Positions 1-6,540 of a stretch of 21,205 bases of DNA are shown piece after piece. Made by a program: the position numbers and the translations under genes. How positions within the stretch are numbered: position 1 is the first letter of the stretch; each line of letters opens with the position of its first letter. The stretch lies in NCBI GenBank assembly GCA_937894585.1, contig CALBGO010000031.1:1-21205 (forward strand), read 5' to 3'. A model generated the notes under the pieces. That model saw only the letters and a program-made list of their open reading frames with translations, made no database searches and had not been told where the DNA came from. Source of the DNA: an uncultured Eubacterium sp. (GTDB taxonomy: Bacteria > Bacillota > Clostridia > Peptostreptococcales > Anaerovoracaceae).

Positions 1-70
1 ATAGAAGGCTATTGATCAGTTAATTAAATTTACAGACTTTTTTTCACAGTCTCATCTGAAGGGCAACTTT

Positions 71-517
71 GTGTTCCGTGAAAAGCCAAAACGTGCAGAT
101 TATATTCTATATCTGAACGCCAACAACCCGATTGCCATTATCGAAGCTAAGGACAACAAGCACAGCATAAGTCATGGCTTACAGCAGGCCATGACTTATG
201 CTCAGATGCTTGATCTTCCGTTTGCGTATAGCTCCAATGGCGATGGGTTTGCGGAGCATGATTTCCTTACAGGCAAAGAGCGCCAGTTTGCTCTGGATGA
301 GTTCCCGACGGAAGATGAATTGATTGCTCGTTTCAAGCAGGAGTCTGGAATGACACCGGCACAGGAAGCGGTAATTGAGCAGTCTTATTACAGCAGCCAG
401 AATACATATCCTCCTCGTTACTATCAGCGTATTGCTATCAACAGAACCGTAGATGCCATTGCAAGAGGTCAGAATCGCTTGCTGCTCGTTATGGCTACCG
501 GTACGGGTAAAACCTAT
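71..517 (+). pseudogene. hsdR: Type I restriction HsdR, N-terminal fragment
   Basis: The first ~149 residues of an open frame starting at GTG 71 read as the N-terminal nuclease domain of a type I restriction endonuclease R subunit. The PD-(D/E)xK pattern is visible as RADYILY, then IIEAK, then GLQQAMTYA (the QxxxY motif). Next come the linker to the helicase and an intact Walker A, MATGTGKTY. Right after the lysine/threonine/tyrosine the sequence stops being HsdR and becomes phage portal protein in the same frame. A full HsdR is several times longer, so the helicase motor is lost. Upstream the frame runs back only to a TAG at 2-4, and those codons do not look like a normal HsdR N-terminus, so the 5' end may also be broken. 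No hsdM or hsdS is present. I read it as a decayed fragment; expression as a nuclease-portal chimera is formally possible. Confidence 0.8.
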
Positions 518-1126
518 GGTGCTACACCGGGAGGTATCTTGGAGCATCCGGGAACCGTGAAGGACCCGCAGAGGGTAAGGGAAAGTTGGACAGCTGCCTT
601 CGATGGAAGCTCCAATGCAAATAAGGTGGCAGTTCTGGAAGAAGGAATGAAGTACACACCGATTTCCATCAGTCCGGAACAGGCACAGTTTTTGGAAACA
701 AGAAAATTTCAGATAAACGAAATCGCTCGAATTTTCCGGGTTCCGCCACACATGGTCGGGGATTTGGAGAAGTCGAGCTTTTCTAATATAGAACAGCAGT
801 CTTTGGAGTTCGTGAAATATACCTTAGACCCTTGGGTTGCAAGGTGGGAACAGGCCATTGTCCGTTCCTTATTTTCTGCGGATGAAAAGGCACAATACTT
901 TGTCAAGTTCAATGTGGATGGGTTGATCCGTGGCGATTATCAGAGCCGTATGAATGGTTATGCCATCGGCAGACAGAACGGTTGGATGAGCGCCAACGAT
1001 ATCAGGGAACTTGAAAATCTTGACCGTATTCCGGAAGAGGAAGGTGGCGATCTGTACTTGAACAACGGGAATATGACCAAATTAAAAGACGCAGGAGCTT
1101 TCGCAAGGGTTCCCGAAAAGTCATGA
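518..1126 (+). pseudogene. HK97-family phage portal protein, C-terminal half
   Basis: From GATPGGILEHPG onward the frame reads as the C-terminal ~200 residues of an HK97-type portal protein. Recognisable stretches are YTPISISPEQAQFLETR, IARIFRVPPHMVGDL, NIEQQSLEFVKYTLDPW and NGWMSANDIRELENL. Portal proteins form the dodecameric DNA gate of tailed-phage heads and are usually about 400 residues, so the N-terminal half is missing. The fragment has no start of its own and is fused in frame behind the HsdR piece. It ends normally at a TGA at 1124-1126 and is followed by the prohead protease, which is the usual phage gene order. This stretch and the following protease piece are therefore probably one contiguous slice of a prophage head module. 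Confidence 0.88.
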
Positions 1127-1229
1127 CTTTTTGGGGAGAGGACGAGCTGCGGAATGAGGGAGATTTCGCACTTGTGCGGAAGCGAGTGATATGAAGCAAG
1201 AGAGGACGAGGGAAAGGAGGAAAAATAAA

Positions 1230-1561
1230 ATGAAGAAGTTTTGGAACTGGAAGAACAGAACGATTCTGAATCAGGAAACAAATCTGGAACAGACCGAAAG
1301 GGTGCTGTTCCTAAATGGCACAATCGCTGAGGATAGTTGGTTTGATGATGATGTGACACCATAACTTTTCAAGGAAGAACTGGTGAGTGGAAATGGTGAT
1401 ATTACAGTCTGGATTAACTCACCTGGCGGAGACTGTGTGGCTACCGCTCAGCTTTACAACATGCTCCGTGAGTATGAAGGCAAGGTCACAGTCAAGATTG
1501 ACGGGATTGCAGCATCCGCAGCTTCAGTCATTGCCATGGCAGGTGACAGGGTGCTGATGTC
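1230..1561 (+). pseudogene. ClpP-like phage prohead protease, N-terminal fragment with nonsense codon
   Basis: ATG 1230 follows a good AGGAGG site (1216-1221). The frame reads MKKFWNWKNRTILN, then FLNGTIAEDSWFDDDVTP, then a TAA at 1362-1364, then LFKEELVSGNGDITVWINSPGG, with the nucleophile region IDGIAASAASVIAMAGDRV. This is the S14/ClpP-type head maturation protease found after portal genes in HK97-like phages. The TAA stands where family members usually have a glutamine, so a single CAA-to-TAA change explains it. The frame continues cleanly on both sides of the stop. The gene then breaks at about 1561 into integrase sequence, losing the His/Asp part of the catalytic triad. It is clearly non-functional. 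A downstream GTG at 1383 could restart translation, but the product would lack both the N-terminus and the catalytic C-terminus. Confidence 0.85.
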
Positions 1562-2080
1562 TCTGGTATTGGCAGTATGGAGTATCACATTGAATCTACG
1601 AAGACCAACGCCGGAACTAGAAAGATTCCGATGACAGAGGATGTGTTCCGAATGTTTCAGGCAATTCTGGAAGACAGACCAACGAACTTTCTGGAGATTA
1701 TGGTGGATGGTTATGTGGGATTTCTTTTCAGAGATAAGGACGGGATGCCGGAAGTGGCGCTGCATTGGGAGCATCGATTCCAAAATGCAGTGAATCGGTA
1801 CAACAGCATTTTCAAAGTACAGATGCCAAAGATTATGCCGCATGTATGCAGGCACACTTTTTGCTCTAATATGGCAAAATCCGGGATGAATCCAAAGACG
1901 CTGCAGTATCTGATGGGGCATTCGGACATTGGGGTGACCATGAATACATACACGCATTTGGGACTGGATGATGCGAAGAACGAGATGATCCGAATGGAGG
2001 AATTGGAACAGGCAAGGAAAGAGGTGGATAAGGCGGAAGGCAAGAAGCCGATGAGGCAGAATATGTTTAAGGTAGTATAG
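1562..2080 (+). pseudogene. int: Tyrosine recombinase (integrase), C-terminal catalytic fragment
   Basis: In the frame of ATG 1577 the sequence reads IESTKTNAGTRKIPM (beta-hairpin lysine), then MPHVCRHTFCSNMAKSG (HxxR motif), LQYLMGHSDIGVTMNTYTH (His and the nucleophilic Tyr) and a lysine-rich tail ending at TAG 2078-2080. This is the C-terminal half of a phage/ICE-type tyrosine integrase. The DNA-binding N-terminal domains and the first catalytic arginine of the R-H-R-Y set are missing because the reading begins abruptly at the junction with the prohead protease fragment. The codons just before ATG 1577 (G-I-G-S) already look like integrase, so ATG 1577 is an internal methionine rather than a start. 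The fragment is expected to be inactive. It is followed immediately by its own intrinsic terminator. Confidence 0.88.
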
Positions 2081-2094
2081 AGATACATGGAAAT

Positions 2095-2135
2095 TCCCAG
2101 GTAAAGTCAAGAGTTGGCTTGCCTGGGATGTTTTT
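2095..2135 (+). terminator. Intrinsic terminator after the integrase fragment
   Basis: TCCCAGGTAA at 2095-2104 pairs with TTGCCTGGGA at 2119-2128 (ten pairs, one G-U), followed by TG and five Ts. It insulates the downstream HEPN gene from the decayed phage genes. Confidence 0.8.
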
Positions 2136-2137
2136 CG

Positions 2138-2166
2138 TTGATGAGATTAAGAATTAGGATTATAAT
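2138..2166 (+). promoter_or_regulatory. Sigma-A promoter of the HEPN gene
   Basis: TTGATG at 2138-2143 and a perfect TATAAT at 2161-2166 are separated by 17 bp. The promoter starts three bases after the T-run of the preceding terminator, so the HEPN gene is set up as its own transcription unit with a leader of roughly 55 nt. Confidence 0.7.
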
Positions 2167-2227
2167 TGAGGATGAGGGTAAACCGAATTAAATTGAGTGA
2201 GCGATGTGAAGGGAAACAGTAATTTGT

Positions 2228-4090
2228 ATGACGAATTATATAAAACTTTCCCATCAACATTGCGATATAGATAAAAAATCAGAGAAGTGGAGAGTTTTTA
2301 TGAATCATGTGAGATTTATGTTTAATCGAATAAAGGATTATACTCTTTTATATGAAACAATTCCTGGTACAGTTGATTTATTTGGCACTTCGTGTATGAA
2401 AGAAAAAAATCATATTAAAACATACTGTGAAAAAATAATAGATGACGTGTCACAAAAACTGCAGCCAATGGCGTCTGTGAATTACTTGGGATGTATAGGG
2501 AGAATTGCTAATGAAGTGTATATTCTTGAAATTCAAAACGGAAAATATAATATTTCCTTGACCATTGATACATTTCAAAAAAATGCTACAAGACTTACAG
2601 TAGATATCCTTCCAGAATATCAGATGGATGATATGGGGAAAAGAATAGACTTATATCTTGAAAAATTAAAAATAGAACTAAAGAATAGAATTATTACGGA
2701 TTGGAGTTCGTGCACATGGCTTATTGATGAACAATCAGAACAGATGTGTGCAGAACTCTATCCTGAATTTTTTAGATTAGAAAACGAAATCCGTGCATTT
2801 GCAGGGAGGGTTCTTACATATAAAATTGGTGTTGATTGGATTGGATGTTTTGGATTAGAAAAATTCAATGAATCGGCCCAAAATCTTGCCGCAATATTTC
2901 AGCAGAGAGTACCTGAGTTTGATAACATAAATGCTGATTTAATTTCTTTGACATTAGAGTCTCTTTTTGAAATAATTTTTAGAGGAATTATATATAAGAA
3001 TGAAACTATATTAGTGCCTGACGATTTTAAGGCACTGAATAGTATCCTTAAAGCAGGGAAAAGTGATAGCACAAAAAAGTTTCTTGAGAAAAAGAGAACT
3101 GTGCAATACAAAATATGGGATGATATTTTTGTTCCATATTTTGATGATGCTGAACGCTTTAAAACAGATGTGACAAAGTTTATTAACAGTAGGAATCATA
3201 TTGCTCATAACAAATTGATAAGTTTTAATGCCTACAATATCATCTATAATGAGTTAGATTTAATTCAAGAGGATTTAGACTTAGCAAAAGATAAGTTTGA
3301 AAAAGATGTATTATCAAAAGAAATGGAAGATACGCGTGATGCATTAGCTGAACAAGAAATGGAGGGGTATGATGAAAGAGATTATTGGCGTTTGAGAGTA
3401 GCAGATGAAACGGGAATTGATGTTTTAGATGAAAAACAGATATATGAAAGATTTATAGGAACTTTAGATGATATTCATTCTTGTTTACTGAAACATTTTC
3501 AATATGATCCGTGTTTCACGATAGAGGACATAGCGGATGCTGATATAGGTAATAAAACGGTTATATTTAGGGTAATATGCAATGCTGATGAAGAATCCTT
3601 TATTGAAGTCCGAGTTTCGATGATAATAGATGATGACATGGGGGAAGAGAGCTATATGCATATCTATTGTTACAAGGACGAAGAGAAGTTGTATGAGGCT
3701 ACAGTTACTTATATAAATGGTGATGGAAGTGAGGATGATGAATTTCGAATTCAAGTCGATCGTGATTCCGAGTACAATGATGATGCAATAGAAGTATTTA
3801 CAGAAAATCTTATAGATTATATAGAAAATGAACTAAATCCATATATTTTTCAGATAGATGCTATTGCATATGAATCAGAGGGTGGGGAGTCAGTAGTTGC
3901 AGATTTTCCTTGTGCAGTATGTGGAAAAAACGGCGTGTCCCAAAACGCAGAGTTCTATCCAGTTGGTTTTTGTTGCTTTTGCGGAGCAGAGAATGATGTG
4001 AAAATTTGCGCTTTGTGCGAAACCATATATAACGAGTTTGGTGGAAATGATAGTGTTTGCAATGAATGTTTATCAAAGAATGACATTTAG
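2228..4090 (+). CDS. Probable HEPN-domain protein with C-terminal zinc knuckles, putative defence or RNase
   Basis: This is a 620-residue soluble protein of a family I cannot name. Around residues 184-207 there is a helix of HEPN/Apea-like type (LENEIRAFAG...). At residues 322-327 the motif R-N-H-I-A-H, within SRNHIAHNK, gives the RX4H signature of HEPN ribonucleases. Residues ~330-370 look coiled and charged, and ~440-550 are strongly acidic. The C-terminus has four CxxC pairs (562/565, 582/585, 594/597, 611/614), enough for two zinc ribbons. No signal peptide or membrane segment is seen. The gene is visibly AT-richer than its neighbours and sits between integrase debris and the chromosome, so it was probably acquired horizontally. 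Known HEPN proteins with RX4-6H act as toxins or anti-phage RNases; that role here is inference. ATG 2228 has a weak distant GAAGGG; ATG 2300 (residue 25), behind GTGGAGAG, is an alternative start. No MNT antitoxin gene is adjacent. Confidence 0.75.
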   Translation: MTNYIKLSHQHCDIDKKSEKWRVFMNHVRFMFNRIKDYTLLYETIPGTVDLFGTSCMKEKNHIKTYCEKIIDDVSQKLQPMASVNYLGCIGRIANEVYILEIQNGKYNISLTIDTFQKNATRLTVDILPEYQMDDMGKRIDLYLEKLKIELKNRIITDWSSCTWLIDEQSEQMCAELYPEFFRLENEIRAFAGRVLTYKIGVDWIGCFGLEKFNESAQNLAAIFQQRVPEFDNINADLISLTLESLFEIIFRGIIYKNETILVPDDFKALNSILKAGKSDSTKKFLEKKRTVQYKIWDDIFVPYFDDAERFKTDVTKFINSRNHIAHNKLISFNAYNIIYNELDLIQEDLDLAKDKFEKDVLSKEMEDTRDALAEQEMEGYDERDYWRLRVADETGIDVLDEKQIYERFIGTLDDIHSCLLKHFQYDPCFTIEDIADADIGNKTVIFRVICNADEESFIEVRVSMIIDDDMGEESYMHIYCYKDEEKLYEATVTYINGDGSEDDEFRIQVDRDSEYNDDAIEVFTENLIDYIENELNPYIFQIDAIAYESEGGESVVADFPCAVCGKNGVSQNAEFYPVGFCCFCGAENDVKICALCETIYNEFGGNDSVCNECLSKNDI

Positions 4091-4126
4091 AAGTGGCAGG
4101 TAATGGGAAAACAACTTGAGCAAAAT

Positions 4127-4156
4127 TTGTAAATGGGACATGTAGCGTGGTATACT
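4127..4156 (+). promoter_or_regulatory. Extended -10 promoter in front of the twin hairpins
   Basis: TTGTAA at 4127-4132, an 18-bp spacer and TATACT at 4151-4156 preceded by TGG (a TGn extended -10). The predicted start, near 4163, falls just before the first hairpin. It lies downstream of the HEPN stop codon and is separate from the phosphatase promoter at 4346-4374. Confidence 0.6.
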
Positions 4157-4162
4157 GGAAAA

Positions 4163-4343
4163 AAACTTTTAACGATTACTTTTAAAATGCACCCCCTTAA
4201 AGGGAGAAAACGTTAAAAGGTTCAAAAATCCCGGTAGTCTGCACCCCCTAAACAGACTACCAAGTGACTACTATAGACTACTACACTCGGTCTCAAACTG
4301 CCGTATTTTGCCGCTTTTGTTACAGTTTCCGGAAAACTGTAAC
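4163..4343 (+). ncRNA. Candidate structured small RNA with two C-rich loops
   Basis: Three inverted repeats follow the promoter. In the first, CTTTTAACG 4166-4174 pairs with CGTTAAAAG 4211-4219, enclosing TGCACCCCCTTAAA. In the second, GGTAGTCTG 4233-4241 pairs perfectly with CAGACTACC 4253-4261, with an 11-nt loop, CACCCCCTAAA. In the third, GTTACAGTTT 4319-4328 pairs with AAACTGTAAC 4334-4343. The first two present nearly the same motif, TGCACCCCCT(T)AAA, unpaired. C-rich unpaired loops are how several Firmicute sRNAs (RoxS/RsaE type) contact Shine-Dalgarno sequences. No frame of useful length is present, and there is no classical T-run at the end. The region fills the gap between the HEPN and phosphatase genes. 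Alternatives are a recombination or transposon end, or a long leader of the phosphatase gene. Confidence 0.4.
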
Positions 4344-4345
4344 TC

Positions 4346-4374
4346 TTGAAAAAATCCAAAAAAGTGCGTAAAAT
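4346..4374 (+). promoter_or_regulatory. Promoter of the tyrosine phosphatase gene
   Basis: TTGAAA at 4346-4351, a 17-bp spacer and TAAAAT at 4369-4374. A perfect 10-bp dyad (4319-4343) abuts the -35 box and could be an operator or an upstream RNA 3' end. The predicted leader to ATG 4410 is about 30 nt and contains the ribosome site. Confidence 0.65.
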
Positions 4375-4409
4375 AGGGCAAAACGAGGCATTTCAGGAGG
4401 GAAAATATA

Positions 4410-4874
4410 ATGATTAAAGTATTATTCATCTGCCACGGTAATATCTGCCGTTCAACTATGGCTGAGTTTTTAATGAAAGATTTGGTTCGCAAAGCCTGCT
4501 GCGAAGAGGATTTTCATATTGAATCCGCGGCAACCAGCAGGGAGGAAATCGGAAACGATATTCATCGGGGAACCAAGGCTAAATTGAGAGAAGTTGGCGT
4601 ACCTTTTGAGCGTCATTCCGCTCGGCAGGTAACCGCAGATGATTATGAGAATTTTGATTACTTGATTGTAATGGATCAGGAGAATATCCGCGGACTCTCC
4701 CGGATTATCGGCGCAGACCCGGAGGGCAAGGTCTATAAGCTTCTGGACTTTGCCGGATCTGACAGGGATATTGCGGACCCGTGGTATACCGGAAATTTTG
4801 ATGATACTTATAATGATATTATGGAAGGGCTGGCAGGTTTCTGCAGCCGTCTCGGTATCCCGTTCCGCCCTTAA
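4410..4874 (+). CDS. Low-molecular-weight protein-tyrosine phosphatase
   Basis: This 154-residue cytoplasmic enzyme has the complete LMW-PTP/arsenate-reductase fold signature. The phosphate loop is C8-H-G-N-I-C13-R-S near the N-terminus (CX5R, nucleophile C8), and the general-acid DPWYTG motif sits near residue 122. The length is typical. Such enzymes hydrolyse phosphotyrosine (in Firmicutes sometimes phosphoarginine), often controlling capsule kinases or stress responses. No partner tyrosine kinase is visible here, so the substrate is unknown. The start is fixed by AGGAGG about 7-8 nt upstream of ATG 4410. The His after the nucleophile, where Leu or Val is more common, is the only mild oddity. 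It appears monocistronic with its own promoter and marks the return to core-like base composition. Confidence 0.93.
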   Translation: MIKVLFICHGNICRSTMAEFLMKDLVRKACCEEDFHIESAATSREEIGNDIHRGTKAKLREVGVPFERHSARQVTADDYENFDYLIVMDQENIRGLSRIIGADPEGKVYKLLDFAGSDRDIADPWYTGNFDDTYNDIMEGLAGFCSRLGIPFRP

Positions 4875-4931
4875 TATCGTTGTATTTGCTATTGATTTTG
4901 TTTTGCAGCAGCAAGAGGACTTTTCCTGTTG

Positions 4932-4960
4932 TAGACAAGCTTTCGGTTTTGTGATACAAT
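4932..4960 (+). promoter_or_regulatory. Promoter of the DUF3795-membrane gene
   Basis: TAGACA at 4932-4937, a 17-bp spacer and TACAAT at 4955-4960, with a TG one position too far upstream for a strict extended -10. The leader to ATG 5029 is about 60 nt. Confidence 0.6.
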
Positions 4961-5028
4961 GATTTTGAATAATTCTAAACATTTTGCAATTGGGGATGAA
5001 GTCAATTTGACGAAAGGGAGGATTAGTG

Positions 5029-5907
5029 ATGAATACCGCATATTGTGGAAAGCTTTGTACGCAGTGCGCCTACAAAGAGAAACTCGGATGCTGCGGCTGT
5101 ATCGGTGAAAGCGGCGAAGGAATCGTTTGTTTATGCAGGATTGCGGAATGCTGCAGGGAAAAGGGCTATGCCTCTTGTGAAGCTTGTTCCTCTTTTGAAA
5201 GCTGTGATAGAGTGAAGGATTGTGAAAAAGTGCCGCAAATTCGATTGGAGCAAAGGGAAAAAGAAAAAAAGAAGCGGGACTCTGAGCTGCAGGAATCTGT
5301 TTTTTTGGGAAAGTGGCTGTGGATTTTGTTCCTGCTGATTATTCCGTCAACCGTTGCATCGCTTTTGAAACTTGATATCGCAGAGAACGGGGGTTCCTGG
5401 ATAGAATCGGCAGGTCAGGCTTTGGAATGGATATCCGCTCTTGCTTACGGCAGCATTTTGATAAAGCTGTCCAAAGTCGGTACAAGATATCGGACTGCGG
5501 GAATTTGTACTGTTATTTCGGCGGTACTTTTAATTATCACCGAAGCTGCATCGGCGAAAGTTCTTCAGGAGAATATGGAACTGGCAGCGATGATTCCGAC
5601 TGCAATTATTGCTTTAGTCGGTACATATTATGAGTTTACTGCTCACAGTCAGGCAGCGGGAAAGGCCGGCAGCAAATTGTCTGAAAAGTGGCAGTCTCTG
5701 TGGGTGTGGTATATCGGACTGAATCTGGGGCTGTTCTTCGGTTCGTTCATTTTACTGTTCTTAGGTGTTTTCGGGGTTATTATTTTTATGGGACTTACAA
5801 TCGGAATTATAGCAGTATCCGTTGTAAAGCTGGTATATCTTTACAAAATGGCAAAATTCTTTCGGAATCGGGCAGAGATTCTCGGGGGAAACTGCGAAAT
5901 AAATTAA
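5029..5907 (+). CDS. DUF3795 cysteine-rich domain fused to a multi-pass membrane domain
   Basis: The N-terminal ~65 residues are Cys-rich and match the DUF3795 layout: an initial YCGKLCTQC, a GCCGC, and later CEAC...C...C clusters that could bind zinc or an iron-sulphur centre. A charged stretch rich in K/E follows. Residues ~86-292 then form about six hydrophobic segments (for example WILFLLIIPSTVASLL, ICTVISAVLLIITEAA and the adjacent pair starting WVWYIGLNLGLFFG). DUF3795 proteins are usually small and soluble, so the membrane extension is unusual. I do not know its function. The start is ATG 5029, seven bases after AGGGAGG (5015-5021); GTG 5026 is too close to the ribosome site. It is the only gene between the phosphatase and the tRNAs. 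Confidence 0.75.
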   Translation: MNTAYCGKLCTQCAYKEKLGCCGCIGESGEGIVCLCRIAECCREKGYASCEACSSFESCDRVKDCEKVPQIRLEQREKEKKKRDSELQESVFLGKWLWILFLLIIPSTVASLLKLDIAENGGSWIESAGQALEWISALAYGSILIKLSKVGTRYRTAGICTVISAVLLIITEAASAKVLQENMELAAMIPTAIIALVGTYYEFTAHSQAAGKAGSKLSEKWQSLWVWYIGLNLGLFFGSFILLFLGVFGVIIFMGLTIGIIAVSVVKLVYLYKMAKFFRNRAEILGGNCEIN

Positions 5908-6252
5908 ATGGCAGAATATGCAGGCAGGGTTAGAAGAAAGGGAGAATCTCAGATTTTTTATATCTGTAAAAGGTCTTCGGAGAAATTGTGTGAATCCGGC
6001 AGAAGGTTTTAATAGAGTTGCAGCAATAGATTTTTAACGGTGAGGCAGGTTGACATAAGTTCGCCTGCCTTTTCGATGGCTGTTCAATGCTTCTGTGTTT
6101 TTGATGAAATTTTGCTGTTTGTATCTTTTCGGTTCAGATTATTAAAGTCTTTTATTCGGGTTTTGATTCTCTTCGATTCTGATTTGCTTTTCGTTCTGAT
6201 TCCGGCTGTTATGTTTTCAATTTTTGTCTATTTGTATTTTCGATTCTTTTGG
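5908..6252. other. Non-coding gap before the tRNAs
   Basis: No convincing gene is seen. The second half (about 6070-6260) is strikingly T-rich on the + strand, with several GATTCT-like words. An open frame of 79 codons there is mostly Phe/Leu/Ile/Val from T-rich codons, has no ribosome site and is not called. A weak CAGAT/ATCTG hairpin with a T-run lies near 5950-5970, and a clearer terminator is listed at 6043-6074. Confidence 0.6.
6043..6074 (+). terminator. Probable intrinsic terminator
   Basis: AGGCAGG 6043-6049 pairs with CCTGCCT 6064-6070 across a 14-nt loop, followed by a short T-run. It is the most likely end of the DUF3795 gene transcript. Confidence 0.55.
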
Positions 6253-6280
6253 TTGATTTTTTTCAGCATAGGAGTATAAT
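6253..6280 (+). promoter_or_regulatory. Promoter of tRNA-Gly
   Basis: TTGATT at 6253-6258, a 16-bp spacer and a perfect TATAAT at 6275-6280. The predicted start is about 12 nt before the mature tRNA 5' end at 6299. Confidence 0.65.
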
Positions 6281-6298
6281 AGTAAATAGCCTTGACGG

Positions 6299-6372
6299 GC
6301 GGGCATAGTTCATTGGTAGAATATCAGCTTCCCAAGCTGAGGAGGCGGGTTCGATTCCCGTTGCCCGCTCCA
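6299..6372 (+). tRNA. tRNA-Gly (anticodon CCC)
   Basis: A complete cloverleaf of 74 nt. The acceptor GCGGGCA pairs with TGCCCGC. The anticodon stem TCAGC/GCTGA encloses the loop TTCCCAA, giving anticodon CCC, which reads GGG. The T-arm is GGCGGGTTCGATTCCCG-like, and the 3' CCA is encoded (6370-6372). Confidence 0.95.
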
Positions 6373-6381
6373 CAATATCGC

Positions 6382-6410
6382 TTGCAATCAGAGAAGAAGT
6401 GATATATAAT
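6382..6410 (+). promoter_or_regulatory. Promoter of tRNA-Ala
   Basis: TTGCAA at 6382-6387, a 17-bp spacer and TATAAT at 6405-6410, located between the two tRNA genes. The alanine tRNA can therefore be transcribed independently of the glycine tRNA, though readthrough is also likely because no terminator separates them. Confidence 0.65.
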
Positions 6411-6434
6411 AAACGAGTACCTGATTATATCTGT

Positions 6435-6510
6435 GGGGGATTAGCGCAGCTGGGAGCGCGTTTGACTGGCAGTCAAGAGGTCACGGGTTCGAGCCCCGTA
6501 TTCTCCACCA
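6435..6510 (+). tRNA. tRNA-Ala (anticodon GGC)
   Basis: A complete 76-nt cloverleaf. The acceptor is GGGGGAT with ATTCTCC. The anticodon stem TTTGA/TCAAG encloses the loop CTGGCAG, giving anticodon GGC for GCC/GCU codons. The T-arm is CACGGGTTCGAGCCCCGT-like, and CCA is encoded at 6508-6510. Confidence 0.95.
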
Positions 6511-6519
6511 ATATTAAAG

Positions 6520-6540
6520 CCGCCTGACAGGCGGTTTTTT
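6520..6540 (+). terminator. Intrinsic terminator of the tRNA unit
   Basis: CCGCCTG 6520-6526 and CAGGCGG 6528-6534 form a strong stem (effective loop about five nt), followed by six Ts. It lies ten bases after the alanine tRNA. Confidence 0.9.

Noticed and set aside
2228..4410. HEPN-MNT toxin-antitoxin pair
   Set aside because: No nucleotidyltransferase-like gene lies next to the HEPN gene on either strand; only the candidate RNA hairpins follow it.
6040..6279. 79-codon Phe/Leu-rich frame before the tRNAs
   Set aside because: It is a T-rich tract translated into hydrophobic residues, overlaps a terminator and the tRNA promoter, and has no ribosome site.
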